From JADJEK01 sp052034255 (lineage in GTDB: Bacteria; Planctomycetota; B15-G4; JADJEK01), in contig JBPOIU010000031.1 in assembly GCA_052034255.1 (NCBI GenBank), positions 24,911 through 88,910 on the forward strand: 64,000 bases of DNA. Reading direction: 5' to 3'. This document shows, one piece after another, positions 18,609 through 27,091 of the stretch. How positions within the stretch are numbered: the stretch's first letter is position 1; each line of letters opens with the position of its first letter. The position numbers and the translations under genes are program-made. The notes below the pieces were generated by a model that worked only from the letters and a program-made list of their open reading frames with translations, did no database searches and was not told the origin of the DNA.

Positions 18609-19874
18609 TCAACCTTCGCGCAGCATCTGCTCGAGTCGGCTCAGACCGAGTTTCACGTTGTCCAGCGGCGGACCGAACGAGAAGCGCATCCACGATGCAT
18701 CGGGCGAAGCTCCTCGTCGATATCCGCCGGGATTCACGTCGAAGAACCGACCGGGGACCGTCATGACCTTGCGCTCGAGCGCGCGACGGAAGAACACGTC
18801 GGGATCGTCGAATGGCGCGGGCAGCCGTTCCAGCGAGCCCCAGCAATAGAAGGTGCCGAGCGGTTCGTGGGCGAAGCGGACGCCGAGACGCTTCAGAGCA
18901 TCGAGCATGACGTTGCGTTTCTGCGCGAAGACCTTGCGCACGGCTTTGGTCTCCTGATCCGCACGCTTCGGTTCCAGTGCGAGCAGCGCGGCACGCTGCG
19001 CGATGCGGGACGGCCCGCCGTCGATCGCGGACGCGGTGCGCGCCATGCTCTGCACCATCGCGCTCGGACCGACCGCCCAGCCGACGCGCCAGCCGGGATA
19101 ACGAAAGCTCTTCGTCAGTCCGTCGATCAACACCACCGGATCGCGCTCGACGTCGTCGACGGCTTGGGCGCCCGACACCGGACCCGCGCCCGGCTTGCCA
19201 TCGGCCGTATAGATGTAGTGGTTGTAGAACTCGTCGAGCAACAACGTCACGCGCCGCTTGCGCGCGATGCGCACGAGCCCGTCCAACGCGTCGTCGGAGA
19301 GCAGGGCTCCCGTCGGATTGGTCGGATTCGACAGCAGGAACGCGGACAGGCCGAGGTCTTTCACCGCGCGTTCGAAGCGAGCAGGCGGCACGGTGAACCC
19401 GTCCTCGGGGCGAGCACGCACCGGTACGGCGGACAGCCGCGCGAGGTGCGTCGTCAGCATGTCCTCGTACGCCGTGTAGTCGGGAACCTGGTACCCGACC
19501 ACGCACGACGACAGCGCGGCCATCGCGCGCGTGAGGCCGAGCCGGCCGCCTTGCACGATCGCGACGTTCTGCGGCCCGTACTGGCTGCGCTTGCCCTTGC
19601 GGAACAGCCGGTTGTAGTGCGCGGCGACGCGCTCGCGCAATTCCGGGATGCCTTCGAGGGGACCGTAGGCGTGGTCGCTCGGATCGATGTCGACCGACTC
19701 GATGCGCGGTGGCGCGCCCGTCATCGGGCCGCATTCGGGCTGACCTTGCCCGAGGTTGCACCAATCCGGATGACCATTGCGGAAGCCGAGCTTCATCGCC
19801 TCGGCGACCACCCAGATCACGCCCATGTAGGGCACGTCGCGGAATGCGCCACGGTCGTCGTCGGTCGTCGTCAT
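18609..19874 (-). CDS. Class I/II PLP-dependent aminotransferase
   Basis: 421-aa fold-type I aminotransferase. The landmarks appear in order: NLGQGQPE, YGPLEGIPELRERVAAHYN (substrate lid), the cofactor-contacting NPTNPTGALL (about residue 190), LLLDEFYNHYIY (Asp and Tyr of the PLP site), and DGLTKSFRYPGWRVGW, which holds the Schiff-base lysine (about residue 260). The C-terminal MRFSFGP contains the carboxylate-binding arginine. Amino donor and acceptor are not determined by these motifs. It is a single gene: the M14 peptidase upstream ends 107 bases away, and a TAGACT box overlaps that stop codon. Confidence 0.92.
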   Translation of the reverse strand: MTTTDDDRGAFRDVPYMGVIWVVAEAMKLGFRNGHPDWCNLGQGQPECGPMTGAPPRIESVDIDPSDHAYGPLEGIPELRERVAAHYNRLFRKGKRSQYGPQNVAIVQGGRLGLTRAMAALSSCVVGYQVPDYTAYEDMLTTHLARLSAVPVRARPEDGFTVPPARFERAVKDLGLSAFLLSNPTNPTGALLSDDALDGLVRIARKRRVTLLLDEFYNHYIYTADGKPGAGPVSGAQAVDDVERDPVVLIDGLTKSFRYPGWRVGWAVGPSAMVQSMARTASAIDGGPSRIAQRAALLALEPKRADQETKAVRKVFAQKRNVMLDALKRLGVRFAHEPLGTFYCWGSLERLPAPFDDPDVFFRRALERKVMTVPGRFFDVNPGGYRRGASPDASWMRFSFGPPLDNVKLGLSRLEQMLREG

Positions 19875-19981
19875 GGATTCCTCGAAGGGGCGAGCGGAGC
19901 GATGCGTGCGGCAGGATGCGGCGTCGGCGCCGCCGCCGGCCGCTCATCGCGCGCCGTGGACGTCAAGGCAGGCGCGGGAGT

Positions 19982-21622
19982 CTACGGGCGGGTCGCCGTC
20001 GGTCCACCGGGTAGCGCGGCGGAGGGCGAACCGAGGCGTGGGACGCGGAGGACCGGGAACTCTTCGCCTTCGCGCAGCCAGGGACCGAACGAGTTCCACG
20101 TCACGAGCCCGTCCTCGCATTGCGGCTCGAGCAGGATCACGCACAGCGTGCCGAGCCGTTGCGCCAGATCGACGCGGATCCAACCCGCGGGAATGGTCCG
20201 TGTCGCCGCGATGGTCTCGGTGTCGACCGAGACCTCGTGATGACCTTCGAACGGACGGCTCGCGGTCGTGACCTTCTTCACGATCTGGATCTCGACTGGC
20301 GTTTCGAGAGGCTGCTCCAAGCGCTCGAGGACCACGCCGTGCTCGCGCAGTTTCGCGATCACGGTCTCGCACTTCGGATCGATCAAGTACGCGCGCGGTC
20401 GTTCGACCGTCAGCGTGCCTTCGAAGTGGTCGTAGTGCAGGACCTCGACGTCGTGCGGTGTCGTCGTCGGATGCGTCTTGCCGTGTTCATCGGTCGTTTC
20501 GACGACGCCGAGGATCGTCACCGGCGCAGGGGCCGCCGCCATGCGCGTGCGGATCGGCACCGGATCGGATCCGTGCCGGGTCGCCTTCGCGATCGTCTCG
20601 GCTTCCGCGCGCGCGAGCGTGTCGTCGAGCGTCGCCCGCCAGTCGCAGGCCAAGTCCACGCACTCGCGCACGAACTCGAGCGTGACGTCGACGCGCGTCG
20701 CGAATTCCGCGTAGGCGTAGGCTTCCGACAGGATGCACGCGCGTTGACGCAGCCCGCGGTACGGGTCTCCGAAGCGGGGCTGCGACGAGTAGGTTTCCCA
20801 CGCCACGCGCTTCGCGTCGAAATTGCCGTAGAAGAACGTCCGATAGCCGGTCCGCTCGAACAGGCGCCGCGTGATCTCCGGCAGCATTCGCCCGCGCACG
20901 AGTTCTTCGAGCGGGCGTTCGGTCGCGGGGTGCAGCGGACCGTCGTACGTGAGTTCGTAGCGGTGGAAGCTGCCGTTCGTCGTGTGCGTGTCGATCGTCA
21001 ACGCGGGATTCCAGCGGTCGTACAGCGCGGCCAACGCGCGCGATTCCGGCGCTTCGAGCTTCACGTAGTCGCGATTGAGATCGAGACGCTGCGCGTTCGC
21101 TCGCTGTCCCATGCCGCGGATCGGCCCGATCTGTCCCGGGCGATTGCCGACGTCGATGCGCTCGTTGCCGTCGGCGTTGTAGATCGGCGCGATCAGCAGC
21201 ACGCATTGGTCGAGGATCGCGCGGTTGTCGCGATGGCGTGGGTTCAACAGCAGATCGCGCGCGAACATCAGCAGCGCTTCCTTGCCGCAGACTTCGCCCG
21301 CATGGATGTTGCCGAGCAACAGGATCACGAGCTTGTCCGCGTCGCGCGCCGCTTCGGGCGTCGCGCACGGCGGTTCCCCGATCACGAGCAACGGCAGCGG
21401 GCGGCCTTCGACGCTGACTCCGAAGTCCTCGCGGCGCGCGCGCGTGCGGTCGGTCGCGACCAAGCGATCGACCAACTCCACGACGTCGGCGTACAGCGCC
21501 GTCGCTTCGAAGTTCGTGCGTTCCGCGACGGTCCGTAGTTCGGGCGGCACTTCGACGCGCGGCGTCGAACACGCCGAGAGTGCACACGTGAGACCACCGA
21601 CGACGAATCCGAGCCAACGCAT
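19982..21622 (-). CDS. M14-family zinc carboxypeptidase lipoprotein
   Basis: 546-aa exported peptidase. The signal peptide ends in LTCALSACST (lipobox Cys about residue 18). The catalytic part shows the zinc ligands: His and Glu in LLLGNIHAGEVCGKEAL (about 100-116) and the second His in PALTIDTHTTNGS (about 205-217). LDLNRDYVKLEAPESRAL lies between them, as in the carboxypeptidase A fold. A C-terminal region of about 150 residues is a separate domain. The catalytic Glu near the C-terminal side of the fold is probably in ACILSEAYAYAEF. Function: removal of C-terminal amino acids, or cleavage of a cell-wall peptide, outside the cytoplasmic membrane. Confidence 0.87.
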   Translation of the reverse strand: MRWLGFVVGGLTCALSACSTPRVEVPPELRTVAERTNFEATALYADVVELVDRLVATDRTRARREDFGVSVEGRPLPLLVIGEPPCATPEAARDADKLVILLLGNIHAGEVCGKEALLMFARDLLLNPRHRDNRAILDQCVLLIAPIYNADGNERIDVGNRPGQIGPIRGMGQRANAQRLDLNRDYVKLEAPESRALAALYDRWNPALTIDTHTTNGSFHRYELTYDGPLHPATERPLEELVRGRMLPEITRRLFERTGYRTFFYGNFDAKRVAWETYSSQPRFGDPYRGLRQRACILSEAYAYAEFATRVDVTLEFVRECVDLACDWRATLDDTLARAEAETIAKATRHGSDPVPIRTRMAAAPAPVTILGVVETTDEHGKTHPTTTPHDVEVLHYDHFEGTLTVERPRAYLIDPKCETVIAKLREHGVVLERLEQPLETPVEIQIVKKVTTASRPFEGHHEVSVDTETIAATRTIPAGWIRVDLAQRLGTLCVILLEPQCEDGLVTWNSFGPWLREGEEFPVLRVPRLGSPSAALPGGPTATRP

Positions 21623-21728
21623 GCGGCGCTCCGAGCGGTGAATCGACGAACGAGGGGAACGGGGGACGTTCGCGCCGACGCGTGTTGCGGGCGGTGACGG
21701 TGCGGACGTCGTTTCGGAACCGGCCCGC

Positions 21729-21734
21729 TATCAT
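21729..21734 (+). promoter_or_regulatory. -10-like TATCAT box upstream of the hydrolase
   Basis: GCTATCAT followed by CCGGCCC repeats the element at 7490. The predicted transcript would begin near 21741, giving a leader of about 65 bases before ATG 21806. Confidence 0.45.
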
Positions 21735-21805
21735 CCGGCCCGGATGCGCGGCTGCAAGCGTCGCGCGGATGCGTTCGCTCGGTCCCGGCGTGGCGGTGTC
21801 GTTCG

Positions 21806-22930
21806 ATGTACGTGCAGTTCCTCGGCATCGTCGTCGGAATCGGGACGGGCATCTGGCTCGCGCTCGCGCTGTTGCTGTGGCTCGTGCTGCGTCTCGCGCA
21901 CAAGAAGCCGCGGCGCTTCTGGTGGCCCGTGTTGGGCCTCGCGCTGGTGTTCATTCCGCTGCACGTGTTCGTGACCGCGCCCAACGCCGCCGCGTGGTTC
22001 GCGGTGCGGATGGCGCGAACGCGGGGCGACGAGATCTTCTACACCGGGCCCAAGATCGCCGCGGACGGTCATTGGATCCTGCAGGAGCGTCGCAACTGGC
22101 GCGACGTGCCCGCCGACGCCGAGACCTCGCCGCGCGATCCGACCGAACCGCGTTCGCCGTACGAAGTGAACTTCGAGGCACGGGACGGCGTCGGCCTCCG
22201 AGGCTTCTTGGTGCTGCCCGCGCAGGCGCCGCCTCGGTTCGTCGCCGTGCTCGCGCATGGCTTGTGGCGCGGGGCGCTGGAGATCGAAACGGTCGGGGCG
22301 ATGTTCCGCGAGCTCGGCGGCGCGGTCCTGCTGCTCGAAATGCGCAACCACGGCCGCAGTGAGCACGCGACGTTCACGTTCGGCGACCACGAGTCGTTCG
22401 ACGTCGTCGCCGCGGTGTCGTTCGTGCGGGAGCGAGAGGACCTGCGCGATCTGCCGCTCGTGCTGTTCGGAGTTTCCCTGGGTTCGGCGGCCACGGCCCT
22501 CGCCGCGCCGCACGTCGATCGCTTGGCGGGGCTCGTCCTCGACGCGCCGATCGACTCGGTGGGCGCCGTCGCCGATCGCATGGTGAACGGCCGCCGCCGC
22601 TTCGTTCCGAGCTGGGCGTGGTCGGACCTGAAGCGCGCGCTCAGCCGGTGGTCGGAGACGTCGATCGACGACGTCGCGCCGAAGGTCGCTCTACGAGCGC
22701 TGGCGCCGGAGGTGCATGTGCTCGTGATCGGCGGAGCCGAAGACGCGCGCTGTCCGCCGGAAGCGGCAGAGGCGGTGTTCGACGCGATTCCGACGCCCGC
22801 GACGAACAAGACGCTGTGGATCGAGCCCGACGCGGATCACGGCAAGGTGTGGCAGGTCGCGCCGGACAAGTACCGCGAACACCTGCGCGCGTTCATCGAC
22901 GCGGTGTTGGCGGGTGCGCGACGACCTTGA
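21806..22930 (+). CDS. Membrane-anchored alpha/beta hydrolase
   Basis: 374-aa protein. Two N-terminal hydrophobic helices (VGIGTGIWLALALLLWLVL, then WWPVLGLALVFIPLHVFV) anchor a soluble alpha/beta-hydrolase domain. The nucleophile elbow is GVSLGSAATA (Ser about residue 217). Oxyanion-hole residues lie near VAVLAHGLWRG, the acid near VLVIGGAEDARCPPEAA, and the catalytic His near EPDADHGKVW (about 350). The catalytic domain is therefore complete. Esterase, lipase or peptidase activity cannot be separated from sequence. It converges with the HDOD gene; the 52-base gap shows no obvious terminator. Confidence 0.85.
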   Translation: MYVQFLGIVVGIGTGIWLALALLLWLVLRLAHKKPRRFWWPVLGLALVFIPLHVFVTAPNAAAWFAVRMARTRGDEIFYTGPKIAADGHWILQERRNWRDVPADAETSPRDPTEPRSPYEVNFEARDGVGLRGFLVLPAQAPPRFVAVLAHGLWRGALEIETVGAMFRELGGAVLLLEMRNHGRSEHATFTFGDHESFDVVAAVSFVREREDLRDLPLVLFGVSLGSAATALAAPHVDRLAGLVLDAPIDSVGAVADRMVNGRRRFVPSWAWSDLKRALSRWSETSIDDVAPKVALRALAPEVHVLVIGGAEDARCPPEAAEAVFDAIPTPATNKTLWIEPDADHGKVWQVAPDKYREHLRAFIDAVLAGARRP

Positions 22931-22982
22931 GCGCGGGCCGCGAGCGCACTCGGATCCCCGCGCGACGTCTCTTCCCGCTCCG

Positions 22983-23867
22983 TCAGCCGTAGCGAACGAG
23001 TGTTTCCTCGAGTCGCGTCTCGACGGCGCGCGCCGCGCTGGTCAACAGCGCGGCATCGAGTCCGAGGCGGGCACAGGCCTCGCCGTCGAGCTCCGGGATC
23101 GTCGCTTGGTCCGTGGGACCGACGGTGCTGTGGTTCGAGAGGTTGCTCGCGACGTGCACCAGATCCGCGACCGCGAACACCTTGTCGTCGTGCGTCGCGC
23201 CGGCCGCGGCTTCCTGTTCGCGCGATCGACTCGGGTTCTCGTGGAAGCGGATGCCGATGACGATCGAGTCCGGCAGGCCCCAGCGTTGCGCGATCGTGCC
23301 ACCGAGCGCTCCGTGACCGATGCCGAGGACCGCGGCTTCGGCCGCTTCGAAATCGAGTCCGGCTTCGGCGCGTGCCCGGTGCACCGATGCGGCCGTGTCG
23401 CGGTCGAGGAACCGATTCAGCACGAGCTTGCCGATGTCATGCAGCAGCGCGGCGGTGAAGGCCTCCGGCGGCAGCGAGACCTTGCGCACGAGCGGCTTCA
23501 GTACCTCGGCCGCGAGCGCCGCGGCCACCGAGTGCCGCCACAGTTCGCCTTCGCCGAGGCCGTAACCGGGCAGCGCTCCGCCTGCGGTGTTCTTCACCGA
23601 ACTCGCCATCGCGAACGACAGCACGAGTCCCGATCCGAGCCTGACCACCGCATCCTTGACCGTGCCGATCTGCGAGCGCGACGCGGACAGCGCCGAGTTC
23701 GCCGCCTTCAGCATCCGCGCCGTCAACGCTTGGTCGAGCTGGACCACCTCGACGACTTCGCGCAGGTCGACGTCTTCCTTCGACACGATGGCCGTCAGGC
23801 GCGCGACGCTGGCCGGCAGCGGCTTCAGGGTTTGGGCGGAGGCGAGCACCGCGTCGAGGTCGAGCAT
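22983..23867 (-). CDS. HDOD-domain signalling protein
   Basis: 294-aa cytoplasmic protein made up of an HDOD domain. It starts MLDLDAVLASAQTLKPLPAS, typical of the family. LDQALTARMLKAANSALSAS is the HDOD signature segment and AALLHDIGKLVLNRFL keeps an HD pair (about residue 160), although HDOD proteins usually lack full phosphodiesterase activity. GIGHGALGGTIAQRWGLPD follows. Such proteins are signalling scaffolds linked to cyclic-nucleotide and motility networks. ATG 23867 is used. Its upstream region includes a 17-base dyad (23923-23939). In view of the c-di-GMP riboswitch elsewhere in the window, a link to c-di-GMP output is possible but not shown. Confidence 0.88.
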   Translation of the reverse strand: MLDLDAVLASAQTLKPLPASVARLTAIVSKEDVDLREVVEVVQLDQALTARMLKAANSALSASRSQIGTVKDAVVRLGSGLVLSFAMASSVKNTAGGALPGYGLGEGELWRHSVAAALAAEVLKPLVRKVSLPPEAFTAALLHDIGKLVLNRFLDRDTAASVHRARAEAGLDFEAAEAAVLGIGHGALGGTIAQRWGLPDSIVIGIRFHENPSRSREQEAAAGATHDDKVFAVADLVHVASNLSNHSTVGPTDQATIPELDGEACARLGLDAALLTSAARAVETRLEETLVRYG

Positions 23868-23922
23868 GCGGCGGTTCCGTGGGCGGGTGGGAGGGGAGTG
23901 GCCGCGAGCGGGCGCACGCGGC

Positions 23923-23939
23923 GCGATCCCAGGGATCGC
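23923..23939. promoter_or_regulatory. 17-base perfect dyad upstream of the HDOD gene
   Basis: GCGATCCC-A-GGGATCGC is a perfect 8-bp inverted repeat around one base, 56 bases upstream of ATG 23867. It is a plausible operator for the HDOD gene, or simply a stable hairpin. Nothing else is seen in the 214-base gap 23868-24081. Confidence 0.35.
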
Positions 23940-24081
23940 TTCCTGGATCGGCATTCGCCGAGGCGCACGTGCAGGCAAAAAGTGCCAACCGACGTCGCGC
24001 GCCGCGCCGTGCCGCACCGCATCCGGAGGCGACGCCTCGCTGCCAACCGCGGTCTCGACCGCTCGCTCGTGACTCGGCCGA

Positions 24082-24789
24082 TCACGGCTCGGGCGTCTTT
24101 GCGAACGGGTCGAGCGCGAGGTGCGTGAGGTCGACGGTGCATGCGCGCGCCTGCCGCAGCCGGTCGAGGTACGTGGCGCGCGCGATCGCGAACGCACCCA
24201 TGCTGGCGAGATGCTCGGTGACGTATTGGACGTCGAACAGCCGGATGCCGGCGCGAAACAGGCTGCGCACCGCCACGACCAACGCCACCTTCGACGCATC
24301 GGTGGCGCGATGGAACATGCTCTCCGCCGCGAACGCGGCTCCGCGTTGGACGCCGTACAGTCCGCCTGCCAATGCCGTGCCGCTCCACACTTCGATGCTG
24401 AACGCGTGTCCGAGGCGATGCAGCTCGACGTAGGCGGCCCGGATTCCCGGCAGGATCCACGGGTCCGGGCGCCCCTCGGCACAGCCATCGATGACCGCCG
24501 GGAACGAGGTGTTCCAAGTCCAGCGGAACGTCGATCCGCGCAACGTCCGCGCCAGGCGGCGGGACACATGCAGGCTCGCGGGGGTCACGATCGCGCGCGG
24601 ATGCGGGGACCACCACAGGGGCGGCGAGTCCTCGCCGAAACACGGGAAGATGCCGTGGTCGTAGGCATCCAGTAGGCGCGATACCGACAGATCCCCGCCG
24701 TACGCGACCAATCCGTCGGCCTCGGCATGGCGCGGGTCCGGGAATCCAGGCGCTCCACCGGCCGGCAAGAACCACGGCAGTGGTTTCAT
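24082..24789 (-). CDS. aat: Leucyl/phenylalanyl-tRNA--protein transferase
   Basis: N-degron enzyme that moves Leu or Phe from tRNA onto proteins with N-terminal Arg or Lys, marking them for ClpS/ClpAP. The 235-aa protein shows the family's full set of blocks. The N-terminal FPDPRHAEADGLVAYGGDLS (about 16-35) is followed by YDHGIFPCFGEDSPPLWWSP (about 43-62) and SFPAVIDGCAEGRPDPWI. Next is AGGLYGVQRGAAFAAESMFH (about 140-160), the core with catalytic-region residues, and finally FDVQYVTEHLASMGA. Length is typical. ATG 24789 is used. The promoter region is shared with the divergent NHL gene and includes a 19-base palindrome. Confidence 0.96.
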   Translation of the reverse strand: MKPLPWFLPAGGAPGFPDPRHAEADGLVAYGGDLSVSRLLDAYDHGIFPCFGEDSPPLWWSPHPRAIVTPASLHVSRRLARTLRGSTFRWTWNTSFPAVIDGCAEGRPDPWILPGIRAAYVELHRLGHAFSIEVWSGTALAGGLYGVQRGAAFAAESMFHRATDASKVALVVAVRSLFRAGIRLFDVQYVTEHLASMGAFAIARATYLDRLRQARACTVDLTHLALDPFAKTPEP

Positions 24790-24858
24790 GCAATCCCCTC
24801 GAAGCTTGACCGGGCGCGGTTCGCGCAGTCGACTGTCGGCCGGGTGGGTGAAGCGTGC

Positions 24859-24877
24859 GGAGCCCGAGTCGGGCTCC
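24859..24877. promoter_or_regulatory. 19-base perfect palindrome between divergent genes
   Basis: GGAGCCCGA-G-TCGGGCTCC is a perfect 9-bp inverted repeat around one base. It lies in the 111-base gap between the aat start (24789) and the beta-propeller gene (24901), about 70 and 24 bases from the respective start codons. It is a candidate operator for both. Confidence 0.45.
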
Positions 24878-24900
24878 GTCGTCGTGAAAGCGAGACCTTC

Positions 24901-26160
24901 GTGCGTCGAATCATGGCGTGGAGCGCCGGAATCGTCATCGGCTTGTGCGGGCAGGCGTCCCGCGCGGTCGCCGCCGAGTTCACGGCCGGCAATCTGTTCT
25001 ACACCGCGACTTCGGCCGATCTCGTCGTCGAGGTGGCGTCGAACGGCACCGCGGTGAAGAGTTACGGACCTTTCGCCAACTTCGATCAGCCTGCTGACGT
25101 CGCGTTCGGCCCGGACGGACTCATGTACGTCGCGGTGCGGGGTTCGAACCGTGTGACGAAGATCGACGCGGGCGGCGCGGTCGTCGGTGCGGTTGGCACG
25201 ACCTCGGGTTTGACGAATCCGGTCGCGGTCGCGTTCACGGCCGACGGTCACCTGCTGGTCGCTTCCGAGAATCAAAACCTCGTCTACGAATACGATCGCA
25301 ACGGCACGTTCCTGCGTTCCTTCGGCGCCGGCAGCGGACTCACGGTCCCGCGCGGGATCGCGGGGACGCCCGGGGGGCACGTCTTCGTGTCGTCGGCGGG
25401 CACCAACCGCGTGCTCGAGTTCGACTCTTCGGGCGCCTTGCTGCGCGAGCTCGGAGCGGGCTCGACGTTGGTCGCGCCCGCGCGCGTCGAGCTCGGCGCC
25501 GACGGCCGCCTGTGGGTCGCATCGCAGAGCTCGAGCGAAGTTCTGGCGTTCGATGCCGCGGGCGACGTCGTCGCGACCTTGGGCAGCGGTTCTCCGCTCG
25601 CTTCGCCGGTGCGCAGCGCGCGCGGCGCGGATGGTCGCCTCTACGTCACCGACGCGGCGGCGGCGCGCATCGTCGTATTCGATGCGCTCGGCGCGCCGTT
25701 CTCGACGATCACCGGCCTGACGCAGGCGCCGTCCGGCCTCGCGATCGCGCCGCAGCGCTTCAGCGTGACGATCAAGGGCAAAGCCGATCGCATCGGGCTG
25801 TCGACGGTCAACGTCAAGGAGACCGCGACGCTGTCCGTGCTGCCGGGCTCCGGGTTCGTCCAGATCGACCTGATCGACGACACGGGCACGGCGCTCGATC
25901 TCGCGACGCTGTTCGCGACGCGCACGTGGTCGGGGACGGGATTCGAACTCGCGCCGTCGCCGAAGCTGCGCACGCTGCAGTCGTTCGGCGTCGGTCCCGA
26001 AGCGCAGCAGACCGGCATCGCGACGTTCGCGCTGAAGCTGAAAGGCAAGACCGCGAGCACGGGCGCCTTCCGCGCCACGGGAGTGGCGGGCAGCTTCGCG
26101 TTCGCACGCGAAGGCCGCGCGTTCATCGGCGCCATCAAGTCGAAGAAGGCGCTCAACTGA
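24901..26160 (+). CDS. Secreted NHL-type beta-propeller protein
   Basis: 419-aa exported protein. A signal peptide (IMAWSAGIVIGLCGQASRAVAA) with a basic VRR start at GTG 24901 is preferred; ATG 24913 is an alternative. The mature part contains five or six NHL-like blades, each with a G-L-hydrophobic-V-A pattern: DQPADVAFGPDGLMYVAVRG, TNPVAVAFTADGHLLVAS and RVELGADGRLWVAS, and so on. From about residue 290 a beta-rich C-terminal domain carries FSVTIKGKADRIGLSTVNVK and a mirrored IATFALKLKGKTASTGAF. The protein is likely periplasmic or surface bound. Ligand unknown. Confidence 0.85.
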   Translation: MRRIMAWSAGIVIGLCGQASRAVAAEFTAGNLFYTATSADLVVEVASNGTAVKSYGPFANFDQPADVAFGPDGLMYVAVRGSNRVTKIDAGGAVVGAVGTTSGLTNPVAVAFTADGHLLVASENQNLVYEYDRNGTFLRSFGAGSGLTVPRGIAGTPGGHVFVSSAGTNRVLEFDSSGALLRELGAGSTLVAPARVELGADGRLWVASQSSSEVLAFDAAGDVVATLGSGSPLASPVRSARGADGRLYVTDAAAARIVVFDALGAPFSTITGLTQAPSGLAIAPQRFSVTIKGKADRIGLSTVNVKETATLSVLPGSGFVQIDLIDDTGTALDLATLFATRTWSGTGFELAPSPKLRTLQSFGVGPEAQQTGIATFALKLKGKTASTGAFRATGVAGSFAFAREGRAFIGAIKSKKALN

Positions 26161-26182
26161 CGGACAGAGTGCTCGCCGCGGG

Positions 26183-26920
26183 TCACGCTCCCGACGGCGA
26201 GTGCAGGGCCGCGGCGAGCGCGAAGGCTCGCGGGAACAGCACGTTGTTCTCTTCGTGCATGTGTTCGAGCAGATCGGCTTCCATCGCGCGCAGCCCATCG
26301 ACCCAGGCCCGCCAGGTCGCGCAGGCGTCGCTCGGCGCGCGGTAGCCGTTCGTCCCGCGGCGGAAGCGGTGGATCGCGTCGCCGGCGCGTTCGTGCTCGT
26401 AGCGCATCGCGGCGATCGGCCCGTCGATGCCGCAGTGGTGGATCCGACCGCCGCCGCGCGCGAGTCCCGCGATGGTCGGGAACAACACGATCTCCTCCTT
26501 CTGCATGTGCAGTTCGAGTTCGATCGCGAACTCCCGGAACTCGTTCTTCAGTTCGATGGTCTCCGGATGGCGCGCGCCGTGCGCGGCGGCGACCTTGTCC
26601 GCGAGCGCCGCGAGGCGCGGGAGTTCGCGACGCAGATAGGCGTGATGCTGATCCAACACGTGCGTCAGCAGAGCCTCCGTCGTCGCGCGCGCGGCGTCGA
26701 ACGTCGCGGGGACGGGGGTGTCGGCGTCGAGACGGCGCAACGCATCGAGAACGACCGAAGGGTCGAGTTTCGCCTCGGCACAGGCCTCGGCCAGCGTCCG
26801 CCCACCGCCGCAACAGGCGTCGAGTCCGAACTCCATGAGGACGTGGAGTCGGTCGGAGCGCTCGAGGGCGAGGTCGCGCAGCGTGCGCGAGACCGAAGTC
26901 GAAGGAAGGTCACGATCCAT
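26183..26920 (-). CDS. ric: Iron-sulfur cluster repair di-iron protein (RIC)
   Basis: 245-aa member of the YtfE/ScdA family that restores Fe-S clusters damaged by nitric oxide or peroxide. It has the DUF542 N-terminal part with GLDACCGGGRTLAEACAEA (Cys pair about residues 35-36). The hemerythrin-like part carries the iron ligands in VLDQHHAYLRRE, ELELHMQKEEIVLFP, AMRYEHERAGD and LLEHMHEENNVLFP. This four-helix iron-binding pattern is complete. It is single and divergent from recQ. Upstream lies a 23-base NsrR-like site, consistent with nitric-oxide control known for this family in other bacteria. Confidence 0.95.
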   Translation of the reverse strand: MDRDLPSTSVSRTLRDLALERSDRLHVLMEFGLDACCGGGRTLAEACAEAKLDPSVVLDALRRLDADTPVPATFDAARATTEALLTHVLDQHHAYLRRELPRLAALADKVAAAHGARHPETIELKNEFREFAIELELHMQKEEIVLFPTIAGLARGGGRIHHCGIDGPIAAMRYEHERAGDAIHRFRRGTNGYRAPSDACATWRAWVDGLRAMEADLLEHMHEENNVLFPRAFALAAALHSPSGA

Positions 26921-26966
26921 GGTTGCCTCCGCGGATGAATGAGCTTCGGCTCGTTGTGTCCCGAAG

Positions 26967-26999
26967 GTATTCGTAAATCACGGATTTCGAATACATCTT
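26967..26999 (-). promoter_or_regulatory. NsrR-like operator upstream of ric
   Basis: The minus-strand 23-mer at 26999-26977 begins AAGATGTATT and matches the NsrR consensus AAGATGYATTTNAAATRCATCTT in about 17 of 22 defined positions. An overlapping perfect inverted repeat, GTATTCG (26994-26988) and CGAATAC (26973-26967), is also present. The site lies 47-79 bases upstream of the ric start, where an Rrf2-family repressor would bind. Confidence 0.55.
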
Positions 27000-27091
27000 T
27001 GCGTGCGGCATGCGGCCGCGCGTGGCGGCCTGTCGCGGAGCACGGGCCCGGCGTTGAGGCCGGGGCCGGTCGGGGCAAGAATGGAGGATCC

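Noticed and set aside
23970..24000. TTGGCAC-like text suggesting a sigma-54 promoter (minus strand).
   Set aside because: The spacing between the GG and GC elements is two bases shorter than needed.
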